A stretch of DNA of 64,000 bases from Thereva unica (taxonomy: Eukaryota > Arthropoda > Insecta > Diptera > Therevidae): contig OX465281.1 in the NCBI GenBank assembly GCA_949987705.1, forward strand, positions 221,063,978-221,127,977, given 5' to 3'. A program made the position numbers and the translations under genes. The notes under the pieces are model-generated. The model had not been told where the DNA came from. It ran no database searches and saw only the letters and a program-made list of their open reading frames with translations. Below are positions 22,201 to 31,651 of this stretch, piece after piece (the first letter of the stretch is position 1; every line of letters starts with the position of its first letter).

Positions 22201-25200
22201 CAGGTATCTTAGAGCCATCTGTGAGTGAATGATTTTCGTTATCTCCGTGTGCTGATATGCATAGCTTCAGTTTAGTGGTTAGCAAACCTCGGACCAGTGC
22301 TTTCAGTCCACACTTTAATCTCCAAGATCGTACAACACACAATTCGATCTCATCGAGGCGTCGTCCTATGATCACTTCCTCGATGTGGTCTCCGAACCCA
22401 ATGGCAACTGCTCTTAAACATCATTACAGGATTCATGATTCATAGGAAACGGCCCAGGATGGATCCCTGCGGAACTCCGCATATTGTTCTGTACACCGTC
22501 GACCCAACGCAATGAAGTGCCCTACCTTGTTTCCATTTAAAATCAAATCAAATATCAGTTTTGGGTGAAGGGGGTGGGGGTTGTCTGGGTACACAATCCG
22601 GCACCATATCTGCCGTGCAAAGGGCCAAAGACCTATATGCAAAAAGCTCGATTCGAGTAAAACGCGTTCAAAGTTTTTTATGCTTCTTTCCGTAAAATAA
22701 GAAAATGTAAATGAATTTTATACAAATTATCTAAACAAATATGACTTAAAAAGTTTTTCTAATGCTATAATATCATATTTTATCCTCCAACACTTTTAAA
22801 TAAAAAGTTATGAAAGGAGAAATACTTTTGCATTGCAATTCCTGTACTAGAGTCTTGTTGCAACCAAAGGAAAAAACAATTATATTCTCATAAATCGTTT
22901 CTCCCATGCTCCCTCGTTCCATTTGTTCCAAACAAAAAACATAAATATGCTCTTGAATCATTTGACCATTACGCAGAGCGTGCATTCTTATCTCACGAAA
23001 AAGCTCTATAGTCTTATAGAGTGTTTGCCACTTGTAAATTGAAAATATATTTGATGGATAGAAAACGACAAGAGATTTCCAGGTTTTTGGCCGTTGTCTT
23101 GGGAAGACGAAAGAAGAGCCAAAAAAAGCTCTATTCTAAATTCTAATAGCCCATAACAAATTATTTACCGCTATTACTCTTATATATGTATCAATAATTA
23201 TTTACAAATAAAAGTTCATTTTCTCCTACATTTTTTTTCTCTTTTTGAAAATTGTGCACTTTGCAGAGGGAAAACTATACACGAGATCATAAGCTTTTTC
23301 CGCTCTTCTTTCAAGACAACGGCCAAAAACCTGGAAATCTCTTGTCGTTTTCTATCCATCAAATATATTTTCAATTTACAAGTGGCAAACACTATAAGAC
23401 TATAGAGCTTTTTCTTGAGATAAGAGTCCACAATTTGTGCAATGGTCAAAAGATTTAAGAGGTCATGGCTGCTTTGTGCGTTTTTTCGGTTTGAAAATAA
23501 TTCAAACCGACGCATATAAAGTAAATGTCCAAAAAGAAAACTTTTTATTAAAAAGTGCTATCAGTCTGAAATTTTTTTTAGGGATAAATATGAATATTTT
23601 AAATCAAAAAATCCATACAAAGCCATTTTGACCTATAATGCATATAGGTCTTTTCCCCTTTGCACGGCAGATATATTCCTTTATATAATAGAACCATAAA
23701 AAGTGCGTACCCACGTGCAGCGAAGCACTAGAAGGAAGAGAGCCGAGAGTAAGTAAGGCCAAAACGTAATACATTAGCTGTAACTTATCCAGAATGATTA
23801 TTATTCTAAAGAACCTCCCTATACAAGGGTTATCAATACCATTTCTTCAAAATAAGACGACAATTTAAAAATCACTAATAATGTCAGAAGTCTGTTGATT
23901 GACACCGAACCTCGGATAAGTACTGGAGGACTTACATGGATATCTTTAACGAACTACCCCATATGCAAATCTGATGAACAGAAAATGCACGTAGCGATTG
24001 AAGTGGTTCGGAGAAATAACTCGTAAAGTAGCAAACATTACAGTGAAACTAACTAAAAAATTATTGGTTTTAAGCGTTACCAATATGACAAATGAAGGCG
24101 TTGGGTTTACTTACACCCGGGAATGCGACACATAGCCACAGAATAGCACCGCTGAATCGGTGTCGATCGCTGAATTCTCCAGTATGCGGGGCGGTCTTGC
24201 CCTAGAAGTTTACGTGGCAAGCGGTTATCTTCGGCAAACATGTCATATTATTCGGCACACTTGTCCAAACCACCGTAGTCGAAGTTTTTGTATTTCTTCT
24301 TCGATCAGTGTCTGCTGATCGCATCTTTGTCTGACTGTCTCGTTGCGAAGGCGATCGCGGAGTGAGACACTGAGAATCTGCCTTAAGCATCGCATTTGGA
24401 AGACCTCGAGCTTCTTGACGTCCAGTTTGAGCAGTGTCCACGTTTCCGATCCATAAAGAAGAATCGGAAGGATCAACTTTCGGTACAGGCGTACTTTTGT
24501 CCATAAAGAAGAATCGGAAGGATCAACTTTCGGTACAGGCGTACTTTTGTTTTGATGGCAATATTTGTTCGTCTCCATATACACCACTTGAGCGAAGCGA
24601 ATGTTGCTGTTTCCTGGCCGATGCGGCTGTGAACGTCGGCCGTCAATGTCACTTTCCTTTCCTCAACCAATAATCCCAAATATTGGAACATCGAAATCTG
24701 TTCGATTTGGCCCTCGATCCATCTGTTGTGAGCACTTTGGTTTTTTTCGCATTGATTTTTAACCCGCATGACTGGGCGATGCGGGAAATGTCGTATAAGA
24801 TGTCCGTTGCTTCGGCATCCACGTCGGCGCACATTAAGTCGGTTACGAAATTGTTGTCGTATCGAACTTCGAGTCGTCCATCGAATGGATTCACGCATAA
24901 TCGCGTCGATTACAACATTGAAGAGAAGTAGCGAAGCGACGTCTCCCCGTCGGACACCCGTTTGAATCGGGAACTCCTCGGATAAGTCGCTTCGAATACG
25001 AACGCTGCTGGCTGAGCCATCGTACGACGCTTGGAGAAGTTGGATGATTTTCAATGGCACATGTTCGGTTTTCAAGGCTCTCCACAAGCTGTTCCAACCA
25101 ATGCAATCGAAAGCGGATTTGAAATCGATGAAAACGACGATAGTTCGTTAGCCACAACGAATTCTTTCTTCCATGAGCTGTCGGAGTGCGAATATTTGAT

Positions 25201-28200
25201 CAACACATCCTCGATGTGATCTAAATCCAGCTTGTTCTTTCCGGCTGGTTTGTTCTCGATGTTTCTGAGGCCTCGATTGTATGATTTTCATAAACACTTT
25301 GCCGACGATCGAAAGGAGGCTAATACCACAGCTACTATTTAAAGGAGAAATACATCGAATGTACCGCCAGGCTACTACCCCGTAAAAGATTATTTTGCGG
25401 TCAGTAAATTGTAGTATAATGGAAGTATGCGAAAAAGTACATCGATTGTAAGGAAAAATATATAAAAAGATATTAAAAGTATTGTTCCGGAATTAGGTAT
25501 AGAGCTAAAACTTTTTGGAAAAATGTGATCTCAATAAAATAAAAACGAAACTGTAATTAAACAAAAACAAACATAAACTAAAATCATCATTTCTTTTTTA
25601 GGCACGAAAAGCATCTCGCATTCCATCAAAAATATCCTGAAAAGTTTGCACCCGATGAGTCGGCATCTCATCCACCTTTACCTGTTTATTTCGGAAATGT
25701 TTGCTTACGATTTCTTCCAGTTCTCGATATCGTAATTCACCGTTTTATTGAGCTTCCATTATTACCAGTGCATCAAATATTGGAGGTAATATTAGGTCAC
25801 CTTGGATGTTTATATAAATTTCATGGTAAGTTATTTAAAAACAAAAAAAATTTGAAAATATTTACTTTTTCTATAATTAAAGATCGTCCTATTACGTACC
25901 TATACAACACTCTACACTTTTATGAACGTATTTTACGTGATCGACCATCACTCAAGAAAAAATTGGTAAAATATATTTTTTTTATACATATTTAAAATGA
26001 ATTCTTTAAACTTTAAATATTACAGGTAAGTTCTGTGACTGGTGCACTAACGGATGTAAGACCATCAAACTGGGCATTGACTGAGCAATATCAGCATTAT
26101 CTGCAAAATCAAGAGCTTCTTTGGAATCCAGAATTGTCATACTATATTGCCCTTCTGAGAAGGCTAGTTGATAGTAAGAAAATTTAAAAAAAATATTTTT
26201 AAAAACATATTCTAATTCACATTTTATTTATAGCGATAAGTGGAAAAATGTTCTTTTATCTAACCGATTGGAGATTTAACGAATTTCCAAACCCACCAAG
26301 TCATGCATTATATGTAACTTGTGTTGAACTGCTCAGTTTACCAGTATCGCCGCAAGTAGTTGCTAACAATATTATTGATGTTGTAGCAAAAGGTTATCCG
26401 TTAATACCTCAAAATGAGATTCACAGCTACATAAATGCTGTCGGAGTTGTAATGGCTGCATTACCAGAAACATTTTGGTGTGTAGTTTATGATAGGCTAC
26501 AAGATGTCCTGAACAGTCCGAAGATGACAAATTGGACATATCGTTTTTCCGCATTTGAACTTTTCAATTTTAAGACCGTAACCGAAGCAATGTTGGAGAA
26601 GACATATGCAGTTACTTTAGCAGTTGCACATTCTGTTTTTCATCATATGGGCTGTTGGAAGTTATCTACAATGACACAGTACATAAAAGAAAAGCTGCAA
26701 CCATGTATTAAGACAGAACATCAACTTATTTATTTATGTCATATATTTGGTCCTTTCTTGCAACGAATTGATCATGAAAAACCTAATGCGGTTGCAGAGA
26801 TTGCTGTACTGCTCTATGAATTGTTAGAAGTGGTTGATAAGAATCATGGTCCAACTCAACTGGAATATATGGATCCCATTTGTGATTTCTTGTAAGTTTG
26901 TTTATTTTAATCAGTTGCTGTTTTAACTTAATCATTTATTTTTTTTTAGATATCACATAAAATACATTCACGTTGGTAATATAATAAAGAATGAATCTGA
27001 AGCTATAATTAAGCGTTTAAGGCCAGCACTTCAAATGCGTTTACGATTCATTAGTCATCTTAATGTCGAAGAAATAGGATCAGAAAAAGGGTAAGCCATA
27101 AACAAATTTTACCTATCAAATATTTCATGTTAACTGACTGAATTAGGACAATTTTAATATGAATTCTATATCTTCATCGTAAATAGCTTCACAGCCAAAC
27201 ACCGTTTTCGTAGATTCCTCCATATATAGTGTGTAGGATTTTTCTTTCGAAGCACCCTAGGAAATGCTCTTCGTTATTTCTTAATGTCCAGGTTTCGGAT
27301 CCATACAGTAGTATTGGCCTTATAAGAGTTCTGTATAGTTTCACTTTAGTCCTCCTTGATATGTTCCTTGTTAAGAAGTGTTTGCTATCTATTTCCTAGC
27401 GCTAATCTCCTTTTGACTTCTAATGTCGTGTATCTTTTGAAATTAGCGTCCCTAGGTATATTAATTCTTTTACTCCTTCGACGTTGTATGTATCAATTGT
27501 CATATTCTGGCGATCATTACGTCTTTTAGGGATGCACATATATTTTTTTTCTCTTCATTAATAATTGCTAGTACGAATTTCTTTGCTGTTCTTTCTAGCG
27601 ATAATGGAGGCGCGAAAGGGCCCTTCACCAATGAGTTTGAGATCACGATTTTGCACCTTGTCGAGACAAGCCAAGGTGGTTTTTGGGGCGCCTGCCCAGA
27701 TATGCGAGTTGTATTCGAGGCGCGGCCGAATGTAGGATTTGTATATTGTAGCCAATGCGGCTGGCTGGAGGAGGAACTTGCATCTGGCCAGTATTACGAT
27801 GTCATCAGTGTATGCCAATGGTTGTATCGACTTGTTGAAAATGTTTAAGGATTGTATGGCACTCTGTAATTCTTCCAGGGTTGGTACATTTGTGTCTCTG
27901 GTGTCATCGTTATGCTGTAGACAGGAGGTATATGTCTGGTGATTTCATTTGCGTTCAGCAGCTCGCTAAAAATTCCTTCCACCGTTTCTTTACATCTTCG
28001 CTGCCTGTAACTATAGTGCCTTCTTTTATTTTACATATACCGGAGGAGGGTTTGAAGCCTTTCTTGGAGAAGTTTACTTCCTTCTATGCTTCCCGTGTTT
28101 TGTTTTGTGCAAAGTTTTCATCTGCTCTCAAGATGTAATTGTTGAGGAATTGTCTTTTCTTCTTCCTGCAGATGTTTTTTGCGGTTCTTGTTTCCTCGTA

Positions 28201-31200
28201 TTTGCTTTTGTATCCTACAGTTTCCTACGTGACATCTGTTAGTATTGTCTTCAATCTTATCCATTTTCCCTCAAACTATATCATATATCTTGCTCAGGGA
28301 CGGCGTTTTCATAGGTGCGAATGGTGCATTAACACCGGGCGCAATTTGTCAAGGGCGCAATTTCAGATATTAAGATTTAAAAGAAATATTAAAAATTTTG
28401 AAGAAAAAAAATTGAAAAGTATTATATTCTGTCCCTGTACTCCTCGTGCAGGAAGTTTCCAAAGATTGCGGATTCGAGAAATTCTCATTTATATTTGGAG
28501 CACTTTTTGAAAATCAAGAAAAAATGTTCCGATGGCTCTGTATTGTGTATTGCTGTTTACCATGATTGATTAAACTTGAGGGCGCTGTTGCTGCATTTTT
28601 AAATTACATATGTTTCAAGAATTGTTAAAAGAGCTAAATGAACGAAATGAGGAGAACAAAACTTTGTGGCGAGAACTCCTCTTTAATTGCTCTTTTTTGT
28701 TTCAGTGGCGGTTCCTCTTTGGAAGCAAAAGAAGCACTGCTTCCCTTGACCAAATAGGCTACTTCATAAAGTTCTTTAAATATATTAAGATTAACTAGAA
28801 GAAAAATCTTAATATAATTTCCACCTCTGGAAACATTAAGGATGCAATGTACAGATTTTTTTATATAAAATGTACAATTCAAATTTATCATACTACTGAA
28901 AACAAAGAGTAAAGTCTTAGCCACGAAACGAGCGGCGAGCGGTGAGTAGCAGAGTGGCAAATACTAAAATGCCTCTCGCCGCTCTTATCGCGCCCGAGGC
29001 CTTACACAACATGGGGAAGCTGTAATATCGGCAGCTTCCTTGCCACAGAAAATCAATGTGAAAACTCCAACACATTCAATTTAATTGAACTCACACTGAC
29101 GCAACGGTTTGCGTTGATACAGTACCCTCAGAAGCTGAGCTAAACGCAGCTTCTTCGGAATCGAACAGTGGGATATGAGAGATCGAAGCAGAGAATTTTT
29201 CTGTATCTACAATTTCTCTTTGTTTTCTTCGTTTCTTTTTCTGGTAATTTGTTCTGACTTTGAGCAATATAAAATTTACTCTTAAAACTTTATCCCGAAA
29301 TTTTGTTTTTGACTCTTCTTAAAATATGAATTTTCGTTTATTTTATATTGAGTCAAGAAAAAAGAGATCAAAGATAGGTGAAGTTTCTCTTTATTTATTG
29401 TGGGGTGGCAGGCGGTATATTTGAATATAAGCTGATAGCTTTGTAGCTTCCATTATATTTTTTATGATTCTTTTTAATGATGATCCCTTTAGAGAATATT
29501 TTTATGAATAATTGACATATCCAGATTACGGGTTGCTTGGAGTGTTTTTTTGCAAATAGAATGTAATGATTGAAGGCGGGGGTGATTGCGAGGTATGTAG
29601 GGTTTTATTATTATTATCCTTTTTAGCAAAACGCCATCTAGCAACGAAACTATGCGAAAAAATGCAAAAAATCACGATTTTCGATTCCATTTTTTTTTAC
29701 TTTTATCAAGCTTAAAAATTTTTCTTGTTCATAAAAATGCATAAAAGAACCTATATTTAAAATTAAGAGAGGCCCTCATACGATGCGATGCACAAAAATT
29801 ATTGGGCAATCGATTTTCAAATTTGAAGTCGTGAAGAAATTCACAGGTATTTAACGAAGGAAAAAGGCTCCGTAATTTAAAAAAATGTCTTCGCTGTTGA
29901 CGGTCGTACGGTTAATTTTTTTTTATTTTTAAATTAGTAAAAAGAATATAAACTTTTATTAAGTAGTAGTTTAGAGTCGGAAAATAATGAAATAAAAAAC
30001 TTGCAGTAAAAAACTTGTCTTTTTTGCGGCAAAAAAACTTGTCGTTTTTGCGGTGAAGTTTTTTGTATATAAAATTGAAAAACTCAAATTTTAAATAATA
30101 GTGCATAATAGTACAACTCTTAACGAAGAAAAAGGGCTTCGAAAAAATGTCCTACGAGGTCGAGGAGCTGTAGACGAAGGATTTTACGAAAACGCTTTTT
30201 TTTACAAAAATCGAAATTTCACCCATATTTTGCAAAATATCGAGCCAAAAAAAATGAGTGCCAAAAGCAACATTTTTACCAAGTAAAAAGTTTCTAGGTC
30301 GCATCAATAAAAAGCAAAAATAAATGAAAAAGACGCGATTTTTAACGGTTTTTAGCATTTTTCTCCATGTATAAGACACTAATCAATATTTTGTACCACA
30401 TCATTAATTTTAATACCTATAACTTTCTCATTTAACTTTTTCGGATCCGAGCTCAACTTTTTGTTTTATTGGCGAAAAACCGTTTTTTTGACTTTTGCAA
30501 ATATTTTAGGTTAAGTTCGCCAATGCAATTCCGTAAAAAAACACGCTATCTTTCTTCAAATTAAGTGTTCTACACGCCCATATTTTTTTCCTGCCTTCAA
30601 TTGTCTGGAGAATTTCCGTAGATTGATTGGACTATTGTCCTTCCATGCGTTCATAAATGAACAGCTTATGGGGCGCAATATGGCATAGTGCACCGGGCGC
30701 AAAAACCCAAGCGCCGGCTCTGATTCTTGCTAGTTCGGAAGCTTTCTTATTTTTCTCTAGTGGGGGATTTGGACATCGAACCTCGGTTGAAATCGGGTTT
30801 CAATGTCGTTCAGCCAGATTGCCCTTCTATAATTTCCTGTTGCAAAGATCTCAGTGTATTGTTGATAATAACTTGATTACGCACCATTTTACTTAAATTT
30901 CATATTTAAAAGAAAATATTCATTTTAATTATCAACAAAATTAACTAAATATTTCTAAATAGCGAAACACCTGTACAAACTATACCTCAGCCGCCACCAC
31001 AACCCGTCCAACAGCAGCCCACGCAACCACCGCAACAATCTCCACAACATCAGCCACAACAAATGCAACAACAACACCTTCAACAACAGCAACAACAGCA
31101 AGTTCATCAAATTCAAGCGCAACAACAGTTGCAACAACAGCAGCAACAACTTCAATTGCAGCAGCAACAACAGCAGCAATTGCAGCAGCAGCAAATTCAG

Positions 31201-31344
31201 CAGCTGCAGCAACAACAACTTCAGCAGCAGCAATTTCAACAGCTTCAACAGCAGCAGCATATACAACAGCAGCAGCTGCAGCAAATGCAACAGTTACAGC
31301 AGCAGCAAATGCAGCAGCAGGGAATGGGAATGCGGCATAATTGA
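10210..31344 (+). CDS. MED23: Mediator complex subunit 23 (MED23), complete 21-exon gene
   Basis: MED23 is a tail-module subunit of the Mediator co-activator that links activators (classically MAPK-responsive ETS factors) to RNA polymerase II in the nucleus. Coding exons: 10210-10248, 10308-10401, 11301-11451, 15783-15915, 15980-16147, 16212-16499, 16559-16774, 16942-17028, 19815-19916, 19975-20075, 20130-20396, 20458-20600, 20660-20834, 20891-21379, 21447-21770, 25602-25825, 25883-25965, 26026-26173, 26234-26891, 26950-27090, 30963-31344. Every junction is GT/AG and the summed frame is open: 4413 nt, 1470 residues plus stop, against about 1370-1440 in known animals. Family landmarks include VEPIEEAF near the N-terminus, VDYKGVRE, RNNCLLPAYF, ALVETYSRLLVY, IESLGIKGF, HAWGILHTLLEMFSYR, ESTALRLITGLGS, SMSNENDII, EGNEAQVC, YLYNTLHFYE, DWRFNEFPNPP and YMDPICDFL. 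Residues from 1344 form a Pro/Gln-rich tail. Introns 3, 8, 15 and 20 carry transposon debris. Confidence 0.97.
10402..11300 (+). other. MED23 intron 2
   Basis: An 899-bp intron, clearly larger than the 54-67 bp typical of this gene. It holds a G+C-richer patch at about 10455-10510 and a CAA run at 11263-11278 just before the acceptor. No coding fragment or clear TIR was recognised, so an unrecognised short repeat is possible. Confidence 0.5.
11865..12883. mobile_element. hAT-like element, ends CAGTGGCGTAG, exact 8-bp TSD
   Basis: Flanked by identical 8-bp CCGGCTAC copies (11857-11864 and 12884-12891). The left end is CAGTGGCGTAGG and the right end is the inverse TGCTACGCCACTG. An 8-bp duplication with CAG-type ends fits hAT. 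It is 1019 bp with no transposase, and carries a retrotransposon RNase H fragment (about 12047-12625). The part at 12640-12845 recurs at about 63550-63670, showing that this is a repeated family. Confidence 0.8.
12047..12625 (-). mobile_element. 5'-truncated retrotransposon fragment, RNase H end
   Basis: The minus-strand frame 12591-12121 reads through the late RNase H region (HCSVFQAQVTAIWEAL) and the Cys-containing tail (NICRSYEYTEETVSHLL). The 3' terminus at about 12047 (plus strand GGTTAAGTTGAAATGGC) matches that of the fragment at 42108-42722. Two family copies ending at the same 3' point suggest ordinary 5'-truncated insertions. It lies wholly inside the hAT-like element 11865-12883. 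Confidence 0.7.
13077..15690 (-). mobile_element. RTE-clade non-LTR retrotransposon relic
   Basis: Minus-strand fragments in order: endonuclease (15467-15234, LAGDFNAHSGADRTGW; then 15268-14903, DYFLINARFRPTLKDVLP and GSDHYLVRAKL), linker (14686-14393, RQKMKSEREAYWNK), RT entry (14212-13976, AIVVPILKKRDSRECKNYRG), RT palm (13904-13620, GVRQENVASPLLLSVVID) and the C-terminal RLRWFGHVCQMDD motif (13268-13077). These signatures belong to the RTE group, often annotated as craniofacial development protein 2-like. Many frameshifts make it dead. It is antisense in MED23 intron 3. Confidence 0.85.
17503..18526. repeat. Non-autonomous TIR element, TTGTCCATNAATTACG ends, copy A
   Basis: The left end (GGTTGTCCATTAATTACG, 17503 on) is mirrored by CGTAATTTATGGACAAT at 18509-18525. 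Inside, a second inverted pair (CCCATTCACTTACAGGCCGC near 17685; inverse GCCGTCGACATGTGTGTAAA near 18010) suggests a nested smaller element. Most of the sequence recurs at about 50890-52160. No coding capacity was found. Confidence 0.55.
19020..19440 (-). mobile_element. RTE-type endonuclease fragment
   Basis: The minus frame 19374-19129 reads MRWAGNGIFQKPEYDVYY, then YSCHKKHHVLGVGFMVS, LKPTIIGFKALNGRLCTLRV and INVHAPTEFPDGEKEE. These are N-terminal APE-type endonuclease motifs of RTE retrotransposons. No RT follows, so it is an isolated relic in MED23 intron 8. Confidence 0.8.
19500..19690 (-). repeat. Dispersed repeat shared with 48890-49030
   Basis: The minus strand (CCTCCTAGCGGTGGCCACCG, then GTAACTATTCTATGAGA and GCTAATGTGATCGAGCTA) matches the plus strand of about 48915-49000 (CTCCTAGCGGTGGCCATTGG, ATCCTATGAGAGGATAAACTAATGTGATCG with gaps). 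It is probably the non-coding end of a retrotransposon; its identity is unknown. Confidence 0.45.
21915..22045 (-). mobile_element. RTE 3' end fragment
   Basis: The plus strand shares AAACCACCGTAGTCGACGTT and TTTGCATTTCTTCTT with the 3' portions of the RTE relics at 13200-13265 and 24260-24305. On the minus strand this encodes the C-terminal RLRWFGHVC-type segment. Confidence 0.7.
22060..22500 (-). mobile_element. R1-like reverse transcriptase C-terminal fragment
   Basis: Minus frames 22375-22187 (ELCVVRSWRLKCGLKA, TTKLKLCIS) and 22218-21976 (ALRYLGLLIDRRLNFAHLEE) carry the typical post-palm R1-group pattern of a tether strand followed by YLGxxIDxRLNF. Stops and frame changes make it a relic. 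It abuts the RTE fragment 21915-22045. Confidence 0.6.
22610..23670. mobile_element. CTGCCGTG-end MITE, copy with internal hairpin (TSD ATAT)
   Basis: The left end is CTGCCGTGCAAAGGGC with GACCTATATGC; the right end is the inverse GCATATAGGTC with CCCTTTGCACGGCAG. ATAT flanks both ends (22606-22609 and 23671-23674). Related copies are at 34683-34897 (truncated) and 43364-46836 (split by a retrotransposon). This copy is longer than a typical copy because its middle contains an inverted repeat of about 0.5 kb. Confidence 0.75.
22961..23450. repeat. Near-identical inverted repeat (hairpin), arms of about 160 bp
   Basis: The left arm (22961-23130) and right arm (23292-23450) are near-exact reverse complements, for example CTTGTAAATTGAAAATATAT on the left and ATATATTTTCAATTTACAAG on the right. 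The left arm carries about 10 extra bases (near 23100). The loop is about 160 bp. In MED23 pre-mRNA this would fold into a long stem. Confidence 0.85.
24160..25330 (-). mobile_element. RTE-clade retrotransposon relic, second copy
   Basis: The minus frame 25087-24473 contains the RT palm (GVRRGDVASLLLFNVVID), CGLKINAKKTKVLTTDGS in the overlapping frame, and FASLKWCIWRRTNIAIKTKV. Frame 24587-24243 continues with YRKLILPILLYGSETWTLLK and RLRWFGQVCRII. It is the same family as the relic in intron 3. It carries an exact 50-bp tandem duplication at 24451-24550 and several frameshifts. Confidence 0.85.
24451..24550. repeat. Exact tandem duplication of 50 bp
   Basis: The 50-bp unit starting CCATAAAGAAGAATCGGAAG and ending GTACTTTTGT occurs at 24451-24500 and again at 24501-24550 without a mismatch. 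It lies inside the RTE relic. Confidence 0.95.
27150..28290 (-). mobile_element. Decayed RTE-like retrotransposon with a second RT fragment nested
   Basis: The minus strand at 27390-27170 encodes a post-RT segment of the SETWTLRN / LGCFERKIL type. 28290-27850 encodes linker-like sequence (HKTKHGKH, WKEFF-type). Between them, 27760-27590 reads IYKSYIRPRLEYNSHIWAG and LDKVQNRDLKLIG, the C-terminal motif of a Jockey/CR1-type element, implying a chimera or nested insertion. All frames are broken. Confidence 0.6.
28295..30722. mobile_element. hAT-like element, CAGGG-CGGCG ends, 2.4 kb
   Basis: Left end CAGGGACGGCGTTTTC with CACCGGGCGCAA inside; right end, inverted, CAGAGCCGGCGCTTGGG with TTGCGCCCGGTGCACT. 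The flanks are ATCTTGCT (28287-28294) and ATTCTTGCT (30723-30731), an 8-bp duplication with one extra base. No transposase was recognised; the interior is very AT-rich. The left-end sequence recurs on the minus strand at 47270-47540 and the right-end sequence at 41468-41545. Confidence 0.65.
30963..31344 (+). CDS. MED23: MED23 last exon encoding the Pro/Gln-rich tail
   Basis: This exon encodes residues 1344-1470 and the TGA stop. It opens with ETPVQTIPQPPPQPVQQQP and then becomes an almost unbroken Gln tract with scattered Leu, His, Met and Ile, ending MGMRHN. CAA and CAG codons are mixed, so the tract is not a pure microsatellite and is probably under protein-level constraint. The antisense poly-Leu frame over this exon is a shadow. 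Confidence 0.93.
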
Positions 31345-31645
31345 AGTTTGTAATGTGTATAAAAGAGTATAAATAAGATTTTTAATATTTGTATGTTATT
31401 CTTTAACCTCTTATGAATTAACGTTGATTCTATGATTATATATATGTATGTGTATAGAACAGCATTTTATAGATACCAGATATGTCATTGTGAAGCTGAA
31501 CGGAATTACATCATTTTTTTGTAAAGTTATTGAGACAAGTTTGACGAAAGTGTGTTTCTGTAGATATTTTGTGTTGGAAATAATACAGTTTTCGGTTTGT
31601 ATTCGAAAGTATGTTTAATAACTTAAATATATATTTAAAAAAAGA

Positions 31646-31651
31646 AATAAA
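31646..31651 (+). terminator. Candidate MED23 polyadenylation signal AATAAA
   Basis: A canonical AATAAA about 300 bp after the MED23 stop codon, followed by GT-rich sequence (TTGTGTTGGGT). It is plausible as the 3' end of the transcript; no closer canonical hexamer was noticed. Confidence 0.5.

Larger units (their letters stand above)
21771..25601 (+). other. MED23 intron 15 (3.8 kb, transposon-filled)
   Basis: Donor GTAAGT at 21771 and acceptor TTTTTTAG ending at 25601; the split codon TG|G restores Trp. It contains RTE and R1-like fragments (21915-22500), a CTGCCGTG-end MITE with an internal hairpin (22610-23670) and a second RTE relic (24160-25330). Confidence 0.9.
27091..30962 (+). other. 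MED23 intron 20 (3.9 kb, transposon-filled)
   Basis: Donor GTAAGC at 27091 and acceptor AAATAG at 30957-30962; the split codon GG|C gives Gly and joins the conserved body to the Gln-rich last exon. Contents are an RTE-like relic (27150-28290), a nested RT fragment and a large hAT-like element (28295-30722). Confidence 0.85.

Noticed and set aside
24451..24550. CRISPR-like or satellite array
   Set aside because: Only two contiguous identical units without spacers, inside a retrotransposon relic in an insect genome.
30955..31290. 111-residue poly-Leu open frame on the minus strand
   Set aside because: It is the antisense shadow of the CAA/CAG-rich last exon of MED23.
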